The notes beneath the pieces are model-generated. The model was not told the DNA's origin, searched no databases, and saw only the letters and a program-made list of their open reading frames with translations. A program made the translations under genes and the position numbers. Positions 1 to 8,935 of a DNA stretch of 64,000 bases are shown here, one piece after another. Source of the DNA: Nocardiopsis sp. TSRI0078 (GTDB lineage: Bacteria > Actinomycetota > Actinomycetes > Streptosporangiales > Streptosporangiaceae); assembly GCF_001905145.1 (NCBI RefSeq), contig NZ_LWLB01000001.1, positions 496,001 to 560,000 on the forward strand. Direction: 5' to 3'. Numbering within the stretch: position 1 is the stretch's first letter; every line of letters starts with the position of its first letter.

Positions 1-681
1 GACCATCTGGAACAGGAACACCGTCACCAGCGCGGGAGCCATCATGCGCAGCCCGAGCGTGAAGAAGACGCGCCCCTCGCCCGCGCCCTCCAACCGGGCC
101 GACTCGATGACGGAGTCGGGCACCGAGGCGTCGGCGTAGATCCGGCACAGGTAGAGGCCGAACGGGGAGATGAGGCTGGGCAGCAGGACCGCCCAGTAGG
201 TGTTGGCCAGGCCGATCTGGCTGAACAGCAGGTACAGCGGCAGGGCGGTGGCCGCCGCGGGAACGAGCACACCGCCCAGGACCAGGCCGAAGACCAGTTC
301 GCGGCCCCGGAAGTCGTACTTGGCCAGGGCGTATCCGGCTGCGGCCGCCAGCAGGGTGGCCAGCAGGGCCCCGAGCACCGAGTACAGGAGGCTGTTGAGG
401 GTCCAGCGCCAGAAGATGCCGCCGTTGTAGGTGAGGACCTCGGAGATGTTCGTGAACAGGACGAACTCCTCGCCCAACCCGAAGCCGAACGAGTCGAACA
501 GGTCCGAGGTGGTCTTGGTCGCGGCCACGAACACCCAGTACACCGGCACCAGGAAGTAGACGGCGGCGACGGCGAGGATCGCGGTGACCAGGATCCGGGA
601 CCTGGTGGAGGCGCCGGTGGCGCCCCCGGGGCGGCGCCGCGCGGGCGCCGCGTCGCCCTTCTTGACGTCGGTCGTGGTCAT
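1..681 (-). CDS. Carbohydrate ABC transporter permease, MalG type (3' end outside window)
   Basis: Inner-membrane permease half of a CUT1 sugar importer. The 227 codons in the window begin with a basic, proline-rich cytoplasmic N terminus, then a membrane segment (TAILAVAAVYFLVPVYWVFV) and further hydrophobic helices. A cytoplasmic loop with ESARLEGAGEG is the EAA-type motif that docks the ATPase. The ATG overlaps the stop of the upstream permease (ATGA), so translation is probably coupled. The C terminus lies before base 1. No ATPase is seen; such systems often share one encoded elsewhere (MsiK type). The neighbouring GH3 enzyme points to a beta-glucoside substrate, which is inference. Confidence 0.9.
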   Translation of the reverse strand, partial: MTTTDVKKGDAAPARRRPGGATGASTRSRILVTAILAVAAVYFLVPVYWVFVAATKTTSDLFDSFGFGLGEEFVLFTNISEVLTYNGGIFWRWTLNSLLYSVLGALLATLLAAAAGYALAKYDFRGRELVFGLVLGGVLVPAAATALPLYLLFSQIGLANTYWAVLLPSLISPFGLYLCRIYADASVPDSVIESARLEGAGEGRVFFTLGLRMMAPALVTVFLFQMV

Positions 682-1649
682 CGCTGCCGGTCCTTCCTGT
701 TGACCAACCAGAGGAACCCGAACGAGAGCACGAACGCGGTCAGGGCCACGAGGACCGACTGCGCCGCCGCCACGTTGTAGTCGTTGTCGGTGAACGCGGA
801 TCTGTACGCCGCCATGTTCGGCGTGTACGCGGAGTCGATGTTCACCGTGAACGCCGCCAGGATCTGCGGCTCGGCGAACAGCTGGAGGGTGCCGATGATC
901 GAGAAGACGGTGGTCAGCACCAGGGCGGGGCGGATCAGCGGCAGCTGGATGTGCCAGGCGGTCTGGAGCGGTCCGGCCCCGTCGATGCGCGCCGACTCGT
1001 ACAGCTCGCTCGGGATCGTCTTGAGCTGCGCGATGAGGATCAGCATGTTGTAGCCGATGAACAGCCACGTGATGATGTTGGCGATGGACCACAGCACGCT
1101 GTTCGGGCCGAGCAGGTCCGGCTCCAGGCCCACCAGCCCGGCCACGTCCAGGATCGGGGACAGGCCCGGGACGTACAGGAAGCCCCACAGCAGCGAGGCC
1201 ACCACGCCGGGGACGCCGTAGGGCATGAAGTACAGGGCGCGGAAGAATCCGGGCCACGTCGCCGAGGCCGACTCCAGGAGCAGGGCCAGTACCAGGGCCA
1301 GGCCGAGCATGACCGGGACCTGGACGACGCCGAAGAGCAGCACGCGGCCGACGGAGTCGACGAACGCCTCCTGGCCCAGGGCCCGGGCGTAGTTGTCGAA
1401 CCCGGTGAAGACGGTCTCCCGGCCCTCCTCGCCGAACAGACCGTACCGGCGGATCTGGATGAAGCTCTGGTAGAGCGCGTACAGGATCGGCAGGAAGAAG
1501 CACAGGGTGAACAGCGCGAGGAACGGCCCGACGAACCCCCAGGGGATGAGGGCCCTGGTCCGGAACCGTCGGCGGGGCGGAGCGGCGGCGGCCGTGCGCG
1601 GCCTGCCGGGGGAGTCCGCTCCGGGCGCGGTACGCGTGGCGGTGGTCAT
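678..1649 (-). CDS. Carbohydrate ABC transporter permease, MalF type
   Basis: Second permease of the sugar importer, 323 aa. It opens with an Arg/Pro-rich cytoplasmic tail followed by a membrane helix (ALIPWGFVGPFLALFTLCFF), then five more hydrophobic segments. The loop near residue 230 (PSELYESARIDGAGPLQTAW) is a clear EAA motif. The start ATG at 1649 overlaps the stop of the binding-protein gene and its own stop overlaps the next permease, giving a three-gene coupled operon. A longer open frame continues upstream but reads the binding-protein gene out of frame, so the ATGA-coupled start was chosen. Confidence 0.92.
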   Translation of the reverse strand: MTTATRTAPGADSPGRPRTAAAAPPRRRFRTRALIPWGFVGPFLALFTLCFFLPILYALYQSFIQIRRYGLFGEEGRETVFTGFDNYARALGQEAFVDSVGRVLLFGVVQVPVMLGLALVLALLLESASATWPGFFRALYFMPYGVPGVVASLLWGFLYVPGLSPILDVAGLVGLEPDLLGPNSVLWSIANIITWLFIGYNMLILIAQLKTIPSELYESARIDGAGPLQTAWHIQLPLIRPALVLTTVFSIIGTLQLFAEPQILAAFTVNIDSAYTPNMAAYRSAFTDNDYNVAAAQSVLVALTAFVLSFGFLWLVNRKDRQR

Positions 1650-3028
1650 GACGCGCTCCTCACCGACAGGCCCTTGTCGCGGATGTCGTTGACGGTGTTC
1701 TCCTGCGCGACGGCCAGGGCGTCCACGAAGGAGGTGCCCTCGGCGACGGCGGAGCGGAACGCGTCGCCGATGTGGTCCTTGGTGCTGGACAGGGTCGGCC
1801 CCCACTCCCAGTCGGTGGGGATGTGCTCGGTGGCCTCGGCGATGATGCTCGTGTAGTTCTGCTCCGAGAAGTAGGGGTCGGGCCCCTGGTTGCGGACCGA
1901 GTTCTCGTTGAGCTCCTCCGAGGCCGCCCAGCCGATGCCGCACTCGGTGATCATGGCGTCCACCGCGCGCTGGTCGGTGCTGAGCCAGTTGGCGAACAGC
2001 ACCGCCTCGTGGGGGTGGGGCGCACCGCTGAGCACGGCCGAGGCCGAGCCTCCCCAGGTGCCCTCCCTGCGCTGTCCCCCGTCCCACTGGGGCATGCCGG
2101 AGACCTTCCACCGGCCGGGGTTGTCGGGGTCGTTGCCCCTGATGATGGCGTCGCCCCAGCTGCCGACCGTCCAGGTGCCGATGGTGCCCTGCTGGAGCCC
2201 CTGGAACCAGCCGGTGGACCACACGGCGTGGGTGAGGTTGAGGACGCCCTCGCGGACCAGCCCCTCCCAGAACTCGGCCACCCGTACCGAGGCGTCGTCG
2301 ACGAAGTTGACCGACCACTCCCCGCCCTCGGTGCTGAACCACCGCGCCCCGGCCTGCATGCACATGCCCGCGAGCCAGTCGGCGTCGCCGACGGGGAAGG
2401 ACTCGATGAGGGCGCCGTCCCCGGCCGCCGCGACGCGGCGTGCGGCCTCCGCGTACTCCTCCCAGGTGGCGGGGGCGCCGTCGAGTCCCCACTCCTCGTA
2501 CTTGTCGGCCCGGTAGAAGTACATGAGCGGGCCGGAGTCCACGGGGATGCCGTAGTGGCCGCCGACGTAGGAGGCCTGGAGCCACTGCCACTCGTCGTAG
2601 CGGTCGGCGTACTCCAGCGCGCCGTACCGGCCGAGGTCCTCCAGCCCGTTCTCCAGCAGGAAGGAGGGGATCTGGAAGAACTCCACCTGCGCCAGGTCGG
2701 GCTGGTTGCCCGCGACCAGCGAGTTGAACATCTTCGCGTACCCGCCGTCGAGCCCACCGGGGATGGTCACCGCCCTGACCTGGATGTCGGGGTGCTCGGC
2801 GTTCCAGATGTCGGCCACCGCCTGGAGGCCCGGCCACCAGGTCCAGTACGTGAGCGTGATGTTCTCGTCGGGGTCCTTGGGCGGGACGAGCGGCCGGTCT
2901 CCGGCCGGGCCGACGGTGGCGGCGCACCCGCCGAGTGCCGCGGCGGAGCCGAGCGCCGACGCCGTCAGGCCCGCGCGGAGCAGGCCGCGGCGGGACATAC
3001 CGCCCGGTCGGGGGATGGGAACTTTCAT
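1646..3028 (-). CDS. Sugar ABC transporter substrate-binding lipoprotein
   Basis: Extracellular solute-binding protein, 460 aa, family 1 (CUT1). The N terminus has a twin-arginine-like MSRRGLLRAG, a hydrophobic stretch and a lipobox ending LGGC, so it is probably Tat-exported and lipid anchored. The mature part starts with the typical ENITLTYWTWWPG strand and is rich in Trp and Tyr, as usual in sugar binders. It lies 112 bp downstream of the GH3 gene on the same strand and is coupled to the two permeases. A beta-glucoside or other oligosaccharide substrate is inferred only from that neighbour. Confidence 0.92.
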   Translation of the reverse strand: MKVPIPRPGGMSRRGLLRAGLTASALGSAAALGGCAATVGPAGDRPLVPPKDPDENITLTYWTWWPGLQAVADIWNAEHPDIQVRAVTIPGGLDGGYAKMFNSLVAGNQPDLAQVEFFQIPSFLLENGLEDLGRYGALEYADRYDEWQWLQASYVGGHYGIPVDSGPLMYFYRADKYEEWGLDGAPATWEEYAEAARRVAAAGDGALIESFPVGDADWLAGMCMQAGARWFSTEGGEWSVNFVDDASVRVAEFWEGLVREGVLNLTHAVWSTGWFQGLQQGTIGTWTVGSWGDAIIRGNDPDNPGRWKVSGMPQWDGGQRREGTWGGSASAVLSGAPHPHEAVLFANWLSTDQRAVDAMITECGIGWAASEELNENSVRNQGPDPYFSEQNYTSIIAEATEHIPTDWEWGPTLSSTKDHIGDAFRSAVAEGTSFVDALAVAQENTVNDIRDKGLSVRSAS

Positions 3029-3140
3029 GCTGTCTCCTCGGGAGGGCCTTCTGTGGGGGGTTGGTCCGGGCGCCCCGGGGCCTTGGGGCACCGCTGTGCC
3101 TCAGGGCCCCGGGCCCGATTCTCGGGCACCCGGCGGACGG

Positions 3141-5597
3141 CTAGCGCACGTCGAGGGAGAGGTGGTGCGCGATGGCGCGGCTGGAGGAGCCGACCGCGAG
3201 GCGGTAGGCCCCCTCCGGGGTGCGCCACGCGTGGGTGGCGGGGTCCCAGACCGCGAAGGCCCGCGGCGGGACGTCGAGGTGGACGGTGGTCCGCGACCCG
3301 GGCTCGGCCCGCACCGGGGCGAACGCGGCCAGGGCCCGGACCGGGCGCGTGGTGCCCGCCTCGTCGGCGGGGGGCTCCACGTAGACCTGCACCACGTGGC
3401 GCCCCGGTCGGGCGCCGGTGTTGGCGAGCGTCGCGGTGACGCGGACGGGGCCGTCGAGCAGGCCGCCGTCGAGTTCGGGGAGGGGGCCGTCGAGGAGGGC
3501 CCCGGTGATCTCCCAGTCGGTGTAGCCGAGCCCGAACCCGAAGGGGCGGTGGGGCTCGCGCCCGTCGCGGTCGTAGGCGCGGTAGCCGACGAACACGCCC
3601 TCGTCGTAGGTGAGGACCCCGTCGTCGGGACGGGTGTCCATGACGGGGACGTCGGCGTGGTCGCGGGGCAGGGTCCAGGGCAGGCGGCCGGTGGGCTCGG
3701 ACCGCCCGGTGAGGGTGTCGGCGAGGGCGTGGCCGTACTCGTGGCCGCCGAACCAGGACCACAGGACGGCGGGGACCTCGTCGAGCCAGGGCAGGAGCAC
3801 GGGGGCTCCGGCGTTGACCACGACGGCGGTGCGCGGGTTGGCCGCGGCGACGCGGCGGACGAGCTCGTCCTGGCGTCCGGGCAGGGAGAGGGTGGGACGG
3901 TCGTAGCCCTCGGACTCGACCTCGTCGTTGGTGCCGACCACCACGATCGCGACGTCGGCGTCCTCGGCGGCCCGGACCGCCTCGGCGATCTCCTCCTCCG
4001 CGGAGGGTCCGGGCGGCAGGTGGCGGAGCTGGGCGATGACGCCGCGGCCGAAGCCGCCGAAGTCGGCGACCTCCAGGTCGATCTCGACGCGGACCGTGCG
4101 GGGAGCGTCGACCTCGACACCGGTGCGGGGCCCGTCGGGGTGGCTGTGCCGCGACTCCAGGATCTCGGCGTCGGAGGCGGTCCGGCCGCCCTCGGCCAGG
4201 ACCTCGCCGTCGACGCGGACGGTGTGGCGGCCGACCACGCCGACCTCGACCTGGTGGAGGCCGGGTTCGGTGAGGCGGAGCTCGGCGGTGACGACGGCCC
4301 TGACCGCGCGGGGGTCGTCGACGTCGACGTGGAAGGCGGTGCCGTCGAGCTCGGGGGTGCCGACGGGGTCTCCGGAGGCGTCGAACAGGGTCATGTCCAC
4401 AAAGGTGAGGGCCTCGCGCGAGGCCACGGGCAGGAGCCGCCGGGGGTCGCCGCCGCGCACGACGGTGAGCTCCACGCCGTCGGGCAGGGCCTCGCGGAGC
4501 CCCTCGGCCGGACTGACCAGGTACTTGGAGTTGACGTGCGCGCTGCCGCCGCCCTGGGTGTAGGCGTCCACCGCGTTCGGGCCGATGAGCGCGATCCGGC
4601 GCACGCCGTCGACGCCGACGGGCAGCAGACCGCCCTCGTTGCGGAGCAGGACGTGGCCCCGCGAGCCGATCTCGCGCAGGACGACGCGCTCGTCCTCGCC
4701 CTCGACGGCGGGCGAGGTGTCGCGGTCGAGCTTGCCGACCCGGGCGGCCAGGCGCAGGAGGCGGACGACCTTGTCGTCGACGGCGGACTCGGGGACCTCT
4801 CCGGAGCGGACGGCCCGCAGGAGGGCGTCGCCCTCGGCCCAGGGGCCACGCGGACCGGGCATGACCAGGTCGAGCCCGGCGTTGGCGGAGGGCGCGGTGC
4901 TGCGTGCGGCGGTCCAGTCGCTGACCACCACGCCGTCGAAGCCGAGCTCCTCCTTGAGCAGCCCGGTGAGCAGCCGGTGGTGGTCGGTCATGCTGTTGGA
5001 CTCCACCCCGTCGTCCACGCCGTTGTAGGCGGCCATGACGGTCCACGCCCCGGCCTCCAGGGCGGCCTCGAAGGGCGGGAGGTAGACCTCGCGCAGGGTG
5101 CGCTCGTCGATGCGGGCGCGGTAGCTGGTGCGCTCGCGCTCGGTCTCGTTGCCGACGAAGTGCTTGGGGCAGGCCCCCACGCCCTCCCCCTGGACGGCGC
5201 GCACGAAGGCCGCGCCGAGTTCGCCGGTGAGGACCGGGTCCTCGGAGAAGCACTCGAAGTGGCGCCCGCCGACGGGTGAGCGGTGGAGGTTCAGGACCGG
5301 GGCGAGGACGACGTCGACGTCCTTGCGGCGGGCCTCGGCGGCGAAGAAGCGGCCGGTGCGCTCCATCAGCCCTGGGTCCCAGGCCGCGGCGACCGCGGTG
5401 GGGCTGGGGGTACTGGCCGAGTGCTCCTGCTGGGTGGCCTCGGTGCCGCGCACTCCGGCGGGGCCGTCGGAGACGGTGATCGGCAGCAGCCCGGCCTCCG
5501 GACTCTCGTGCAGGACCCACCCAGTGCGGCCGGTCAGCAGGCGCACCTTGTCCTCCAGTGAGAGGCGGGTGACACGGGTGTGAAGGTCTGAAGTCAT
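3141..5597 (-). CDS. Beta-glucosidase, glycoside hydrolase family 3 with PA14 insert
   Basis: Retaining GH3 enzyme of 818 aa without signal peptide, so probably cytoplasmic. The N-terminal barrel carries the KHF motif (about residues 145-147) and the nucleophile Asp227 in VVVSDW. The second alpha/beta domain is interrupted at about 400-540 by a PA14-like carbohydrate-binding module, and a fibronectin-III-like domain closes the protein. This order matches bacterial GH3 beta-glucosidases of the BglB/bgxA kind. It heads the sugar operon: products brought in by the downstream ABC genes would be hydrolysed here. Its promoter overlaps the TetR operator at 5642-5665. Confidence 0.93.
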   Translation of the reverse strand: MTSDLHTRVTRLSLEDKVRLLTGRTGWVLHESPEAGLLPITVSDGPAGVRGTEATQQEHSASTPSPTAVAAAWDPGLMERTGRFFAAEARRKDVDVVLAPVLNLHRSPVGGRHFECFSEDPVLTGELGAAFVRAVQGEGVGACPKHFVGNETERERTSYRARIDERTLREVYLPPFEAALEAGAWTVMAAYNGVDDGVESNSMTDHHRLLTGLLKEELGFDGVVVSDWTAARSTAPSANAGLDLVMPGPRGPWAEGDALLRAVRSGEVPESAVDDKVVRLLRLAARVGKLDRDTSPAVEGEDERVVLREIGSRGHVLLRNEGGLLPVGVDGVRRIALIGPNAVDAYTQGGGSAHVNSKYLVSPAEGLREALPDGVELTVVRGGDPRRLLPVASREALTFVDMTLFDASGDPVGTPELDGTAFHVDVDDPRAVRAVVTAELRLTEPGLHQVEVGVVGRHTVRVDGEVLAEGGRTASDAEILESRHSHPDGPRTGVEVDAPRTVRVEIDLEVADFGGFGRGVIAQLRHLPPGPSAEEEIAEAVRAAEDADVAIVVVGTNDEVESEGYDRPTLSLPGRQDELVRRVAAANPRTAVVVNAGAPVLLPWLDEVPAVLWSWFGGHEYGHALADTLTGRSEPTGRLPWTLPRDHADVPVMDTRPDDGVLTYDEGVFVGYRAYDRDGREPHRPFGFGLGYTDWEITGALLDGPLPELDGGLLDGPVRVTATLANTGARPGRHVVQVYVEPPADEAGTTRPVRALAAFAPVRAEPGSRTTVHLDVPPRAFAVWDPATHAWRTPEGAYRLAVGSSSRAIAHHLSLDVR

Positions 5598-5625
5598 GAG
5601 CCCCTGGTCCTGTGACGTACGTCTC

Positions 5626-5653
5626 TTGGACCGGAACCATACTTACTTAATAT
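5626..5653 (+). promoter_or_regulatory. Sigma70-type promoter of the TetR gene
   Basis: TTGGAC (5626-5631), 16-bp spacer, TAATAT (5648-5653). The -10 lies inside the operator, implying autoregulation. Confidence 0.5.
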
Positions 5654-5664
5654 TCATTAAGCAA
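5636..5664 (-). promoter_or_regulatory. Sigma70-type promoter of the GH3 operon
   Basis: On the minus strand TTGCTT (5664-5659), a 17-bp spacer and TATGGT (5641-5636). The operator fills the spacer, so bound repressor would block the polymerase. Confidence 0.55.
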
Positions 5665-5665
5665 G
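5642..5665. promoter_or_regulatory. Operator palindrome between GH3 gene and TetR gene
   Basis: A 24-bp inverted repeat with one mismatched pair: half-sites CTT-a-CTTAAT and ATTAAG-c-AAG around ATTC. It sits between the divergent start codons and overlaps both predicted promoters, as expected for the binding site of the adjacent TetR protein. Confidence 0.75.
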
Positions 5666-5760
5666 AGAGGGTGGGGAATCTCGATACCGTAGAGGTGGGT
5701 CCCGACCCCAGCCACGGACCCGGAGCGTCCCCGCAGGGGCGCAGGAAGCGGAGAGCAGGA

Positions 5761-6414
5761 ATGAGCGAGACGACCCCAGCACCGGACACACATCCCTCAC
5801 CCGGTGCGGAGGAGGCCCCGGCGCCGCGCAGGCGGGTGAACCGGCGTGAGCAGATCCTGCGCACGGCCGCCGACGTGTTCGCCGCGCAGGGCTTCCACAA
5901 CACCTCGCTGGCCGACATCGCGGCGATGCTCGACATCACCCCGGCGGGGGTCCTGCACCACTTCGGCTCCAAGACCGACCTGCTCACCGCGGTCCTGGAG
6001 CTGCGCGACGACATCGACCCGGCGCCGGAAGGGAGCCGGATGCTGGACCACCTGGTGGCCACCGCCGAGCGCAACGCGGCCCGCCCGGGGACCACCCAGC
6101 TGTACGCGGTGCTGTCGGCGGAGAGCGCCACGGACGAGCACCCCGCGCAGGAGTGGTTCCGGGACCGTTACAAGGTGCTGCGCCGGGAGATCGGCGACGC
6201 CGTCCTGGACCGGCTCGGACCGGAGTACCGGGAGGCCGCCGGCGCTCCGGGGCCGAACGGGCGCACCCCGGCGCAGGACGCGGCGGCCGCGGTCATCGCC
6301 GTGATGGACGGACTGCAGGTGCAGTGGCTCCTGGACCCCGAGGCCGTCGACATGGCCGCGGTGACCGAGCTGGTGATAGACGCCGTCGTCGCCCGGCTGT
6401 CCCGGAGAAGCTGA
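5761..6414 (+). CDS. TetR-family regulator of the beta-glucoside operon
   Basis: 217-aa repressor-type protein. The helix-turn-helix spans about residues 30-75 (REQILRTAADVFAAQGFHNT then TPAGVLHHFGSKTDLL); the C-terminal part is a helical ligand/dimer domain of TetR_C type. The ATG at 5761 follows a purine-rich GGAGAGCAGGA; an upstream in-frame ATG at 5596 would cross the operator and promoter and is unlikely. Divergent from the GH3 gene with a single shared palindrome, it probably represses sugar uptake and its own gene until an inducer (a glucoside or glucose derivative) binds. Confidence 0.88.
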   Translation: MSETTPAPDTHPSPGAEEAPAPRRRVNRREQILRTAADVFAAQGFHNTSLADIAAMLDITPAGVLHHFGSKTDLLTAVLELRDDIDPAPEGSRMLDHLVATAERNAARPGTTQLYAVLSAESATDEHPAQEWFRDRYKVLRREIGDAVLDRLGPEYREAAGAPGPNGRTPAQDAAAAVIAVMDGLQVQWLLDPEAVDMAAVTELVIDAVVARLSRRS

Positions 6415-6437
6415 CCGGGCGGGCGGGAACGCGAAGA

Positions 6438-6471
6438 GGGGCGTCGGGAACCGTGCGGTTCCCGACGCCCC
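6438..6471. terminator. Bidirectional terminator hairpin
   Basis: Perfect 15-bp stem GGGGCGTCGGGAACC / GGTTCCCGACGCCCC with loop GTGC, placed between the convergent TetR and L,D-transpeptidase genes. No T run, as usual in high-GC actinomycetes. Confidence 0.8.
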
Positions 6472-6490
6472 TTCGGCGTTCGGAAGGCGG

Positions 6491-7789
6491 TTACTGCTCG
6501 CCGTGGACGGAACCGGGGGTGCCGGATCCGTCGGTGGCCTGCGGCTCGCCGGTCGCGCTCTCGGCCAGCCACTCGTCCCAGGACTTCTGCCAAAAGCCCC
6601 AGCCGTTGTTCCACTCGAACTCGCGGTCGGTGCCGGTGGTGTCCAGCACGTCGCCCATGAGGGTGTTCTCGAAGAACCACCGGGCGTCGTCCATGCGCAG
6701 GTTGGTGCAGCCGTTGGAGGTGTTGGCGATGCCGATGTTCCCGTTGTAGGAGGCCTCGTGCACGAACTCGCCGCTGTTGGAGGTGCGGACCGCGTACTGC
6801 ACGTCCACGTTGTAGGAGTTCGGGGAGTCCTCGGGGATGCCCACGGTGGTGGAGTCCATGGTGATGTGCTCGTAGCGCTCCATCAGCACGTGGATGCCGC
6901 TGCTGGTGGTGTCGAAGCGGCGGTTGGCCTTGCCGTTGCTCACCTCGATGGTGCGCTCGTGCTCGCCGTCGACGGTGATGACCATCTCGTGATCGGGCAC
7001 GTGCATGGTCGCGATCAGCTCACGGCCGACCTCGAAGTCGATCTGGTAGTTCTTCACCCCGTAGACGCCCTCGGAGGCCTCGACGCCCGCGAGGCGCAGG
7101 TCGACGGTGACGGCCTGGTAGGGGTCCCAGTACTCCTTGGGGCGGAACACCGCGGTCTGGTCGTTGGTCCAGTTCCAGGCGCCCTCGATGCCCTGCTCGG
7201 AGACGACCTCCATGGAGTTCTCGACCTGTGCCTTGTTGGTGACCGGCAGGTCGAAGTTGATGACGACCGGCATGCCCACGCCGACGGTGTCGCCCGAGAC
7301 GGGGTAGTTGGACGCCAGCTCCAGGCGCTGGCCGGGAACGGCGGCCAGGGTGGTGAACTCGTGGACGAGCTCGGCCTTCTCGCCGGCGTCGTTCTCGGCG
7401 GTGGCGGTGACCACGACCTCCGAGCCGGGGCGCAGGTTCCAGTCGCTGACCCACTCGGTGCCGTCCCCGTTGAGGGTGCCGGTCATGTCGTAGAGGCCCG
7501 GGGCCTCCTCCTCGCCCTCCGCGGACGCCTCGTCGACGACGGTCTGGTCCACCTGGACGTCGGTGATGACGCCGTTCTCCGCGGTGACCCGGATGGGGGA
7601 GTTCGGAGCGACCTCTCCGGCACCGTCCTCGGGGGTGATCACCAGTTCCGCGGCCTCGGCGTCGGCGGGCTCGGAGCTTCCGCTCTGCGTCTCGGCCTCA
7701 CCGGACGTGCAGGCCGTCGCGGCCAGCGCCAGCGCGACCAGTCCGATACCGAACCGGCGCATCACCACCGGAGGTGTCTTGCCCGTCAC
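6491..7789 (-). CDS. L,D-transpeptidase lipoprotein (LdtMt2-like)
   Basis: Makes 3-3 cross-links in peptidoglycan. 432 aa: signal peptide with ALALAATAC lipobox-like end, two Ig-like domains (roughly 60-270), then the YkuD catalytic domain. The catalytic Cys (about 361) is in TSNGCTNLRMDD, and the partner His is in FVHEASYNG about 18 residues before it. Most family members have SHGC; here the His before GC is Asn, and HS is HE. GTG at 7789 was chosen because GGAGG lies 8 nt upstream; the ATGs at 7762 and 7804 have no ribosome-binding site. Confidence 0.88.
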   Translation of the reverse strand: MTGKTPPVVMRRFGIGLVALALAATACTSGEAETQSGSSEPADAEAAELVITPEDGAGEVAPNSPIRVTAENGVITDVQVDQTVVDEASAEGEEEAPGLYDMTGTLNGDGTEWVSDWNLRPGSEVVVTATAENDAGEKAELVHEFTTLAAVPGQRLELASNYPVSGDTVGVGMPVVINFDLPVTNKAQVENSMEVVSEQGIEGAWNWTNDQTAVFRPKEYWDPYQAVTVDLRLAGVEASEGVYGVKNYQIDFEVGRELIATMHVPDHEMVITVDGEHERTIEVSNGKANRRFDTTSSGIHVLMERYEHITMDSTTVGIPEDSPNSYNVDVQYAVRTSNSGEFVHEASYNGNIGIANTSNGCTNLRMDDARWFFENTLMGDVLDTTGTDREFEWNNGWGFWQKSWDEWLAESATGEPQATDGSGTPGSVHGEQ

Positions 7790-8036
7790 GTCTGGTACCT
7801 CCATGTCATGCTTTCGAACGCCGTGTACTGCCAGTAAGACGCGCGGGCGTTCAAAAGGTTCTGAAATCTCACGCATCGGTATAGATCGGTTATCACCAGC
7901 GAGGGAACGCCCAGGGGGTATGCGGCAGTTTCCTTCGGGTATGAGATTACGGCCATCCATAACTTGCACCGCACCCCGGGGACCCCCTTGCCGTAGAATC
8001 TGGTGCGAACGCTCAGGTTTATTCGGGGAGGGTGCC
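7790..8036. other. Divergent promoter region of the transpeptidase and SMR genes
   Basis: 247 bp without a credible gene. Because SMR proteins of the Gdx group can be under guanidine riboswitches, I looked for a ykkC or guanidine-III pattern here and saw none. Confidence 0.5.
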
Positions 8037-8360
8037 ATGTCATGGCTCTGGCTGGTCGGAGCGATCATCTCCGAGGTGGTCGGCACCACCTCGCTCAAAC
8101 TCTCGGAGGGTTTCACCCGCCTGGTCCCCTCGGTCTTCGTCGTACTCGGGTACGTCGGGGCCTTCCTCATGCTCAGCCAGTCCCTCACCCGGGGCATGGA
8201 ACTCGGAGTGGCCTACGGCGTGTGGGCGGCCGTGGGCATCGCGCTGGTCGCCGTGATCGGCACCATGCTCTTCGGCGAGTCGCTCACCTGGGTCCAGGTG
8301 GGCGGGATCGCCATGATCATCGCCGGGGTGATGGCCCTGGAGATGGGCGGGCGGCATTGA
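8037..8360 (+). CDS. Small multidrug resistance (SMR) family exporter, SugE/Gdx-like
   Basis: 107-aa, four-helix dual-topology type transporter driven by protons. It starts MSWLWLVGAIISEVVGTTSL, with the conserved membrane Glu of helix 1 (Glu13) in the SEVVGT context. The length is normal for the family. GGGGAGGG precedes the ATG. Its stop overlaps a possible TTG start of the following TetR gene, suggesting a two-gene unit in which the regulator controls the pump. Whether it carries guanidinium (Gdx subtype) or quaternary ammonium compounds (Qac subtype) cannot be settled by eye. Confidence 0.88.
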   Translation: MSWLWLVGAIISEVVGTTSLKLSEGFTRLVPSVFVVLGYVGAFLMLSQSLTRGMELGVAYGVWAAVGIALVAVIGTMLFGESLTWVQVGGIAMIIAGVMALEMGGRH

Positions 8361-8935
8361 ACGGCACCGATCCGGAGATGATCGCCGACGGCCGCAGGCG
8401 CAAGGGCGAGCGGCGGCGCCGACTGCTGCTGGACGCCGTCATGCGCGTGGTCGAGCGCGACGGCGTGGCCGCGGTCAGCCAGCGGCGCGTCGCCGCCGAG
8501 GCCGGCGTCGCGCCCAGCGCGGTCACCTACTACTACGCGGCCGTCGACGACCTGCTCGTGGACGCCCTCACCCGGGTCAACGACACCTACGTGGCCGCTC
8601 TGGCGACCCTGCCCGACGACGCGGACGCGGCCCTGCGCGCCCTCGCCGGAATGATCGCGGTGGGACCCGAGCGAGCCCACGTGATGGCCGAGTGCGAACT
8701 GTTCCTGCTCGCCGCGCGGCGCCCGGCCCTGCGCCCCCAGATCGAGCGGTGGAACCGGGCCGTGGACGCCTTCCTCGCGCCCCACGTGCCCGATCCGGAC
8801 GACCGCGCGGGCGTGTGCGCCGCCGTCGACGGCCTGTTCGTGCGTGCCTGCACCGAACCGGGACTGACGGTCGAGGAGGTGTACCGGACGCTCAGTCGGC
8901 TGGTGTCGCGTAACGGCCGGGCGGCACTCCGATGA
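8357..8935 (+). CDS. TetR-family regulator next to SMR exporter
   Basis: 192 aa if started at TTG 8357, which overlaps the SMR stop (TTGA); ATG 8378 (185 aa) is the alternative, but GGAG then touches the start codon. The helix-turn-helix is at about residues 12-60 (AVSQRRVAAEAGVAPSAVTY then YYAAVDDLL). The C-terminal half is a helical effector domain with no recognised subtype. Its last 44 bp overlap the convergent AraC gene. The likely role is control of the upstream exporter, from position only. Confidence 0.8.
   Translation: MNGTDPEMIADGRRRKGERRRRLLLDAVMRVVERDGVAAVSQRRVAAEAGVAPSAVTYYYAAVDDLLVDALTRVNDTYVAALATLPDDADAALRALAGMIAVGPERAHVMAECELFLLAARRPALRPQIERWNRAVDAFLAPHVPDPDDRAGVCAAVDGLFVRACTEPGLTVEEVYRTLSRLVSRNGRAALR

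Noticed and set aside
2706-5279. 857-codon rightward open frame
   Set aside because: Shadow of the GH3 and binding-protein genes caused by high third-position GC; composition is Gly/Val/Asp repetitive with no domain.
7790-8036. Guanidine riboswitch upstream of the SMR gene
   Set aside because: Expected for Gdx-type exporters, but none of the conserved ykkC or guanidine-III sequence blocks could be found by eye.
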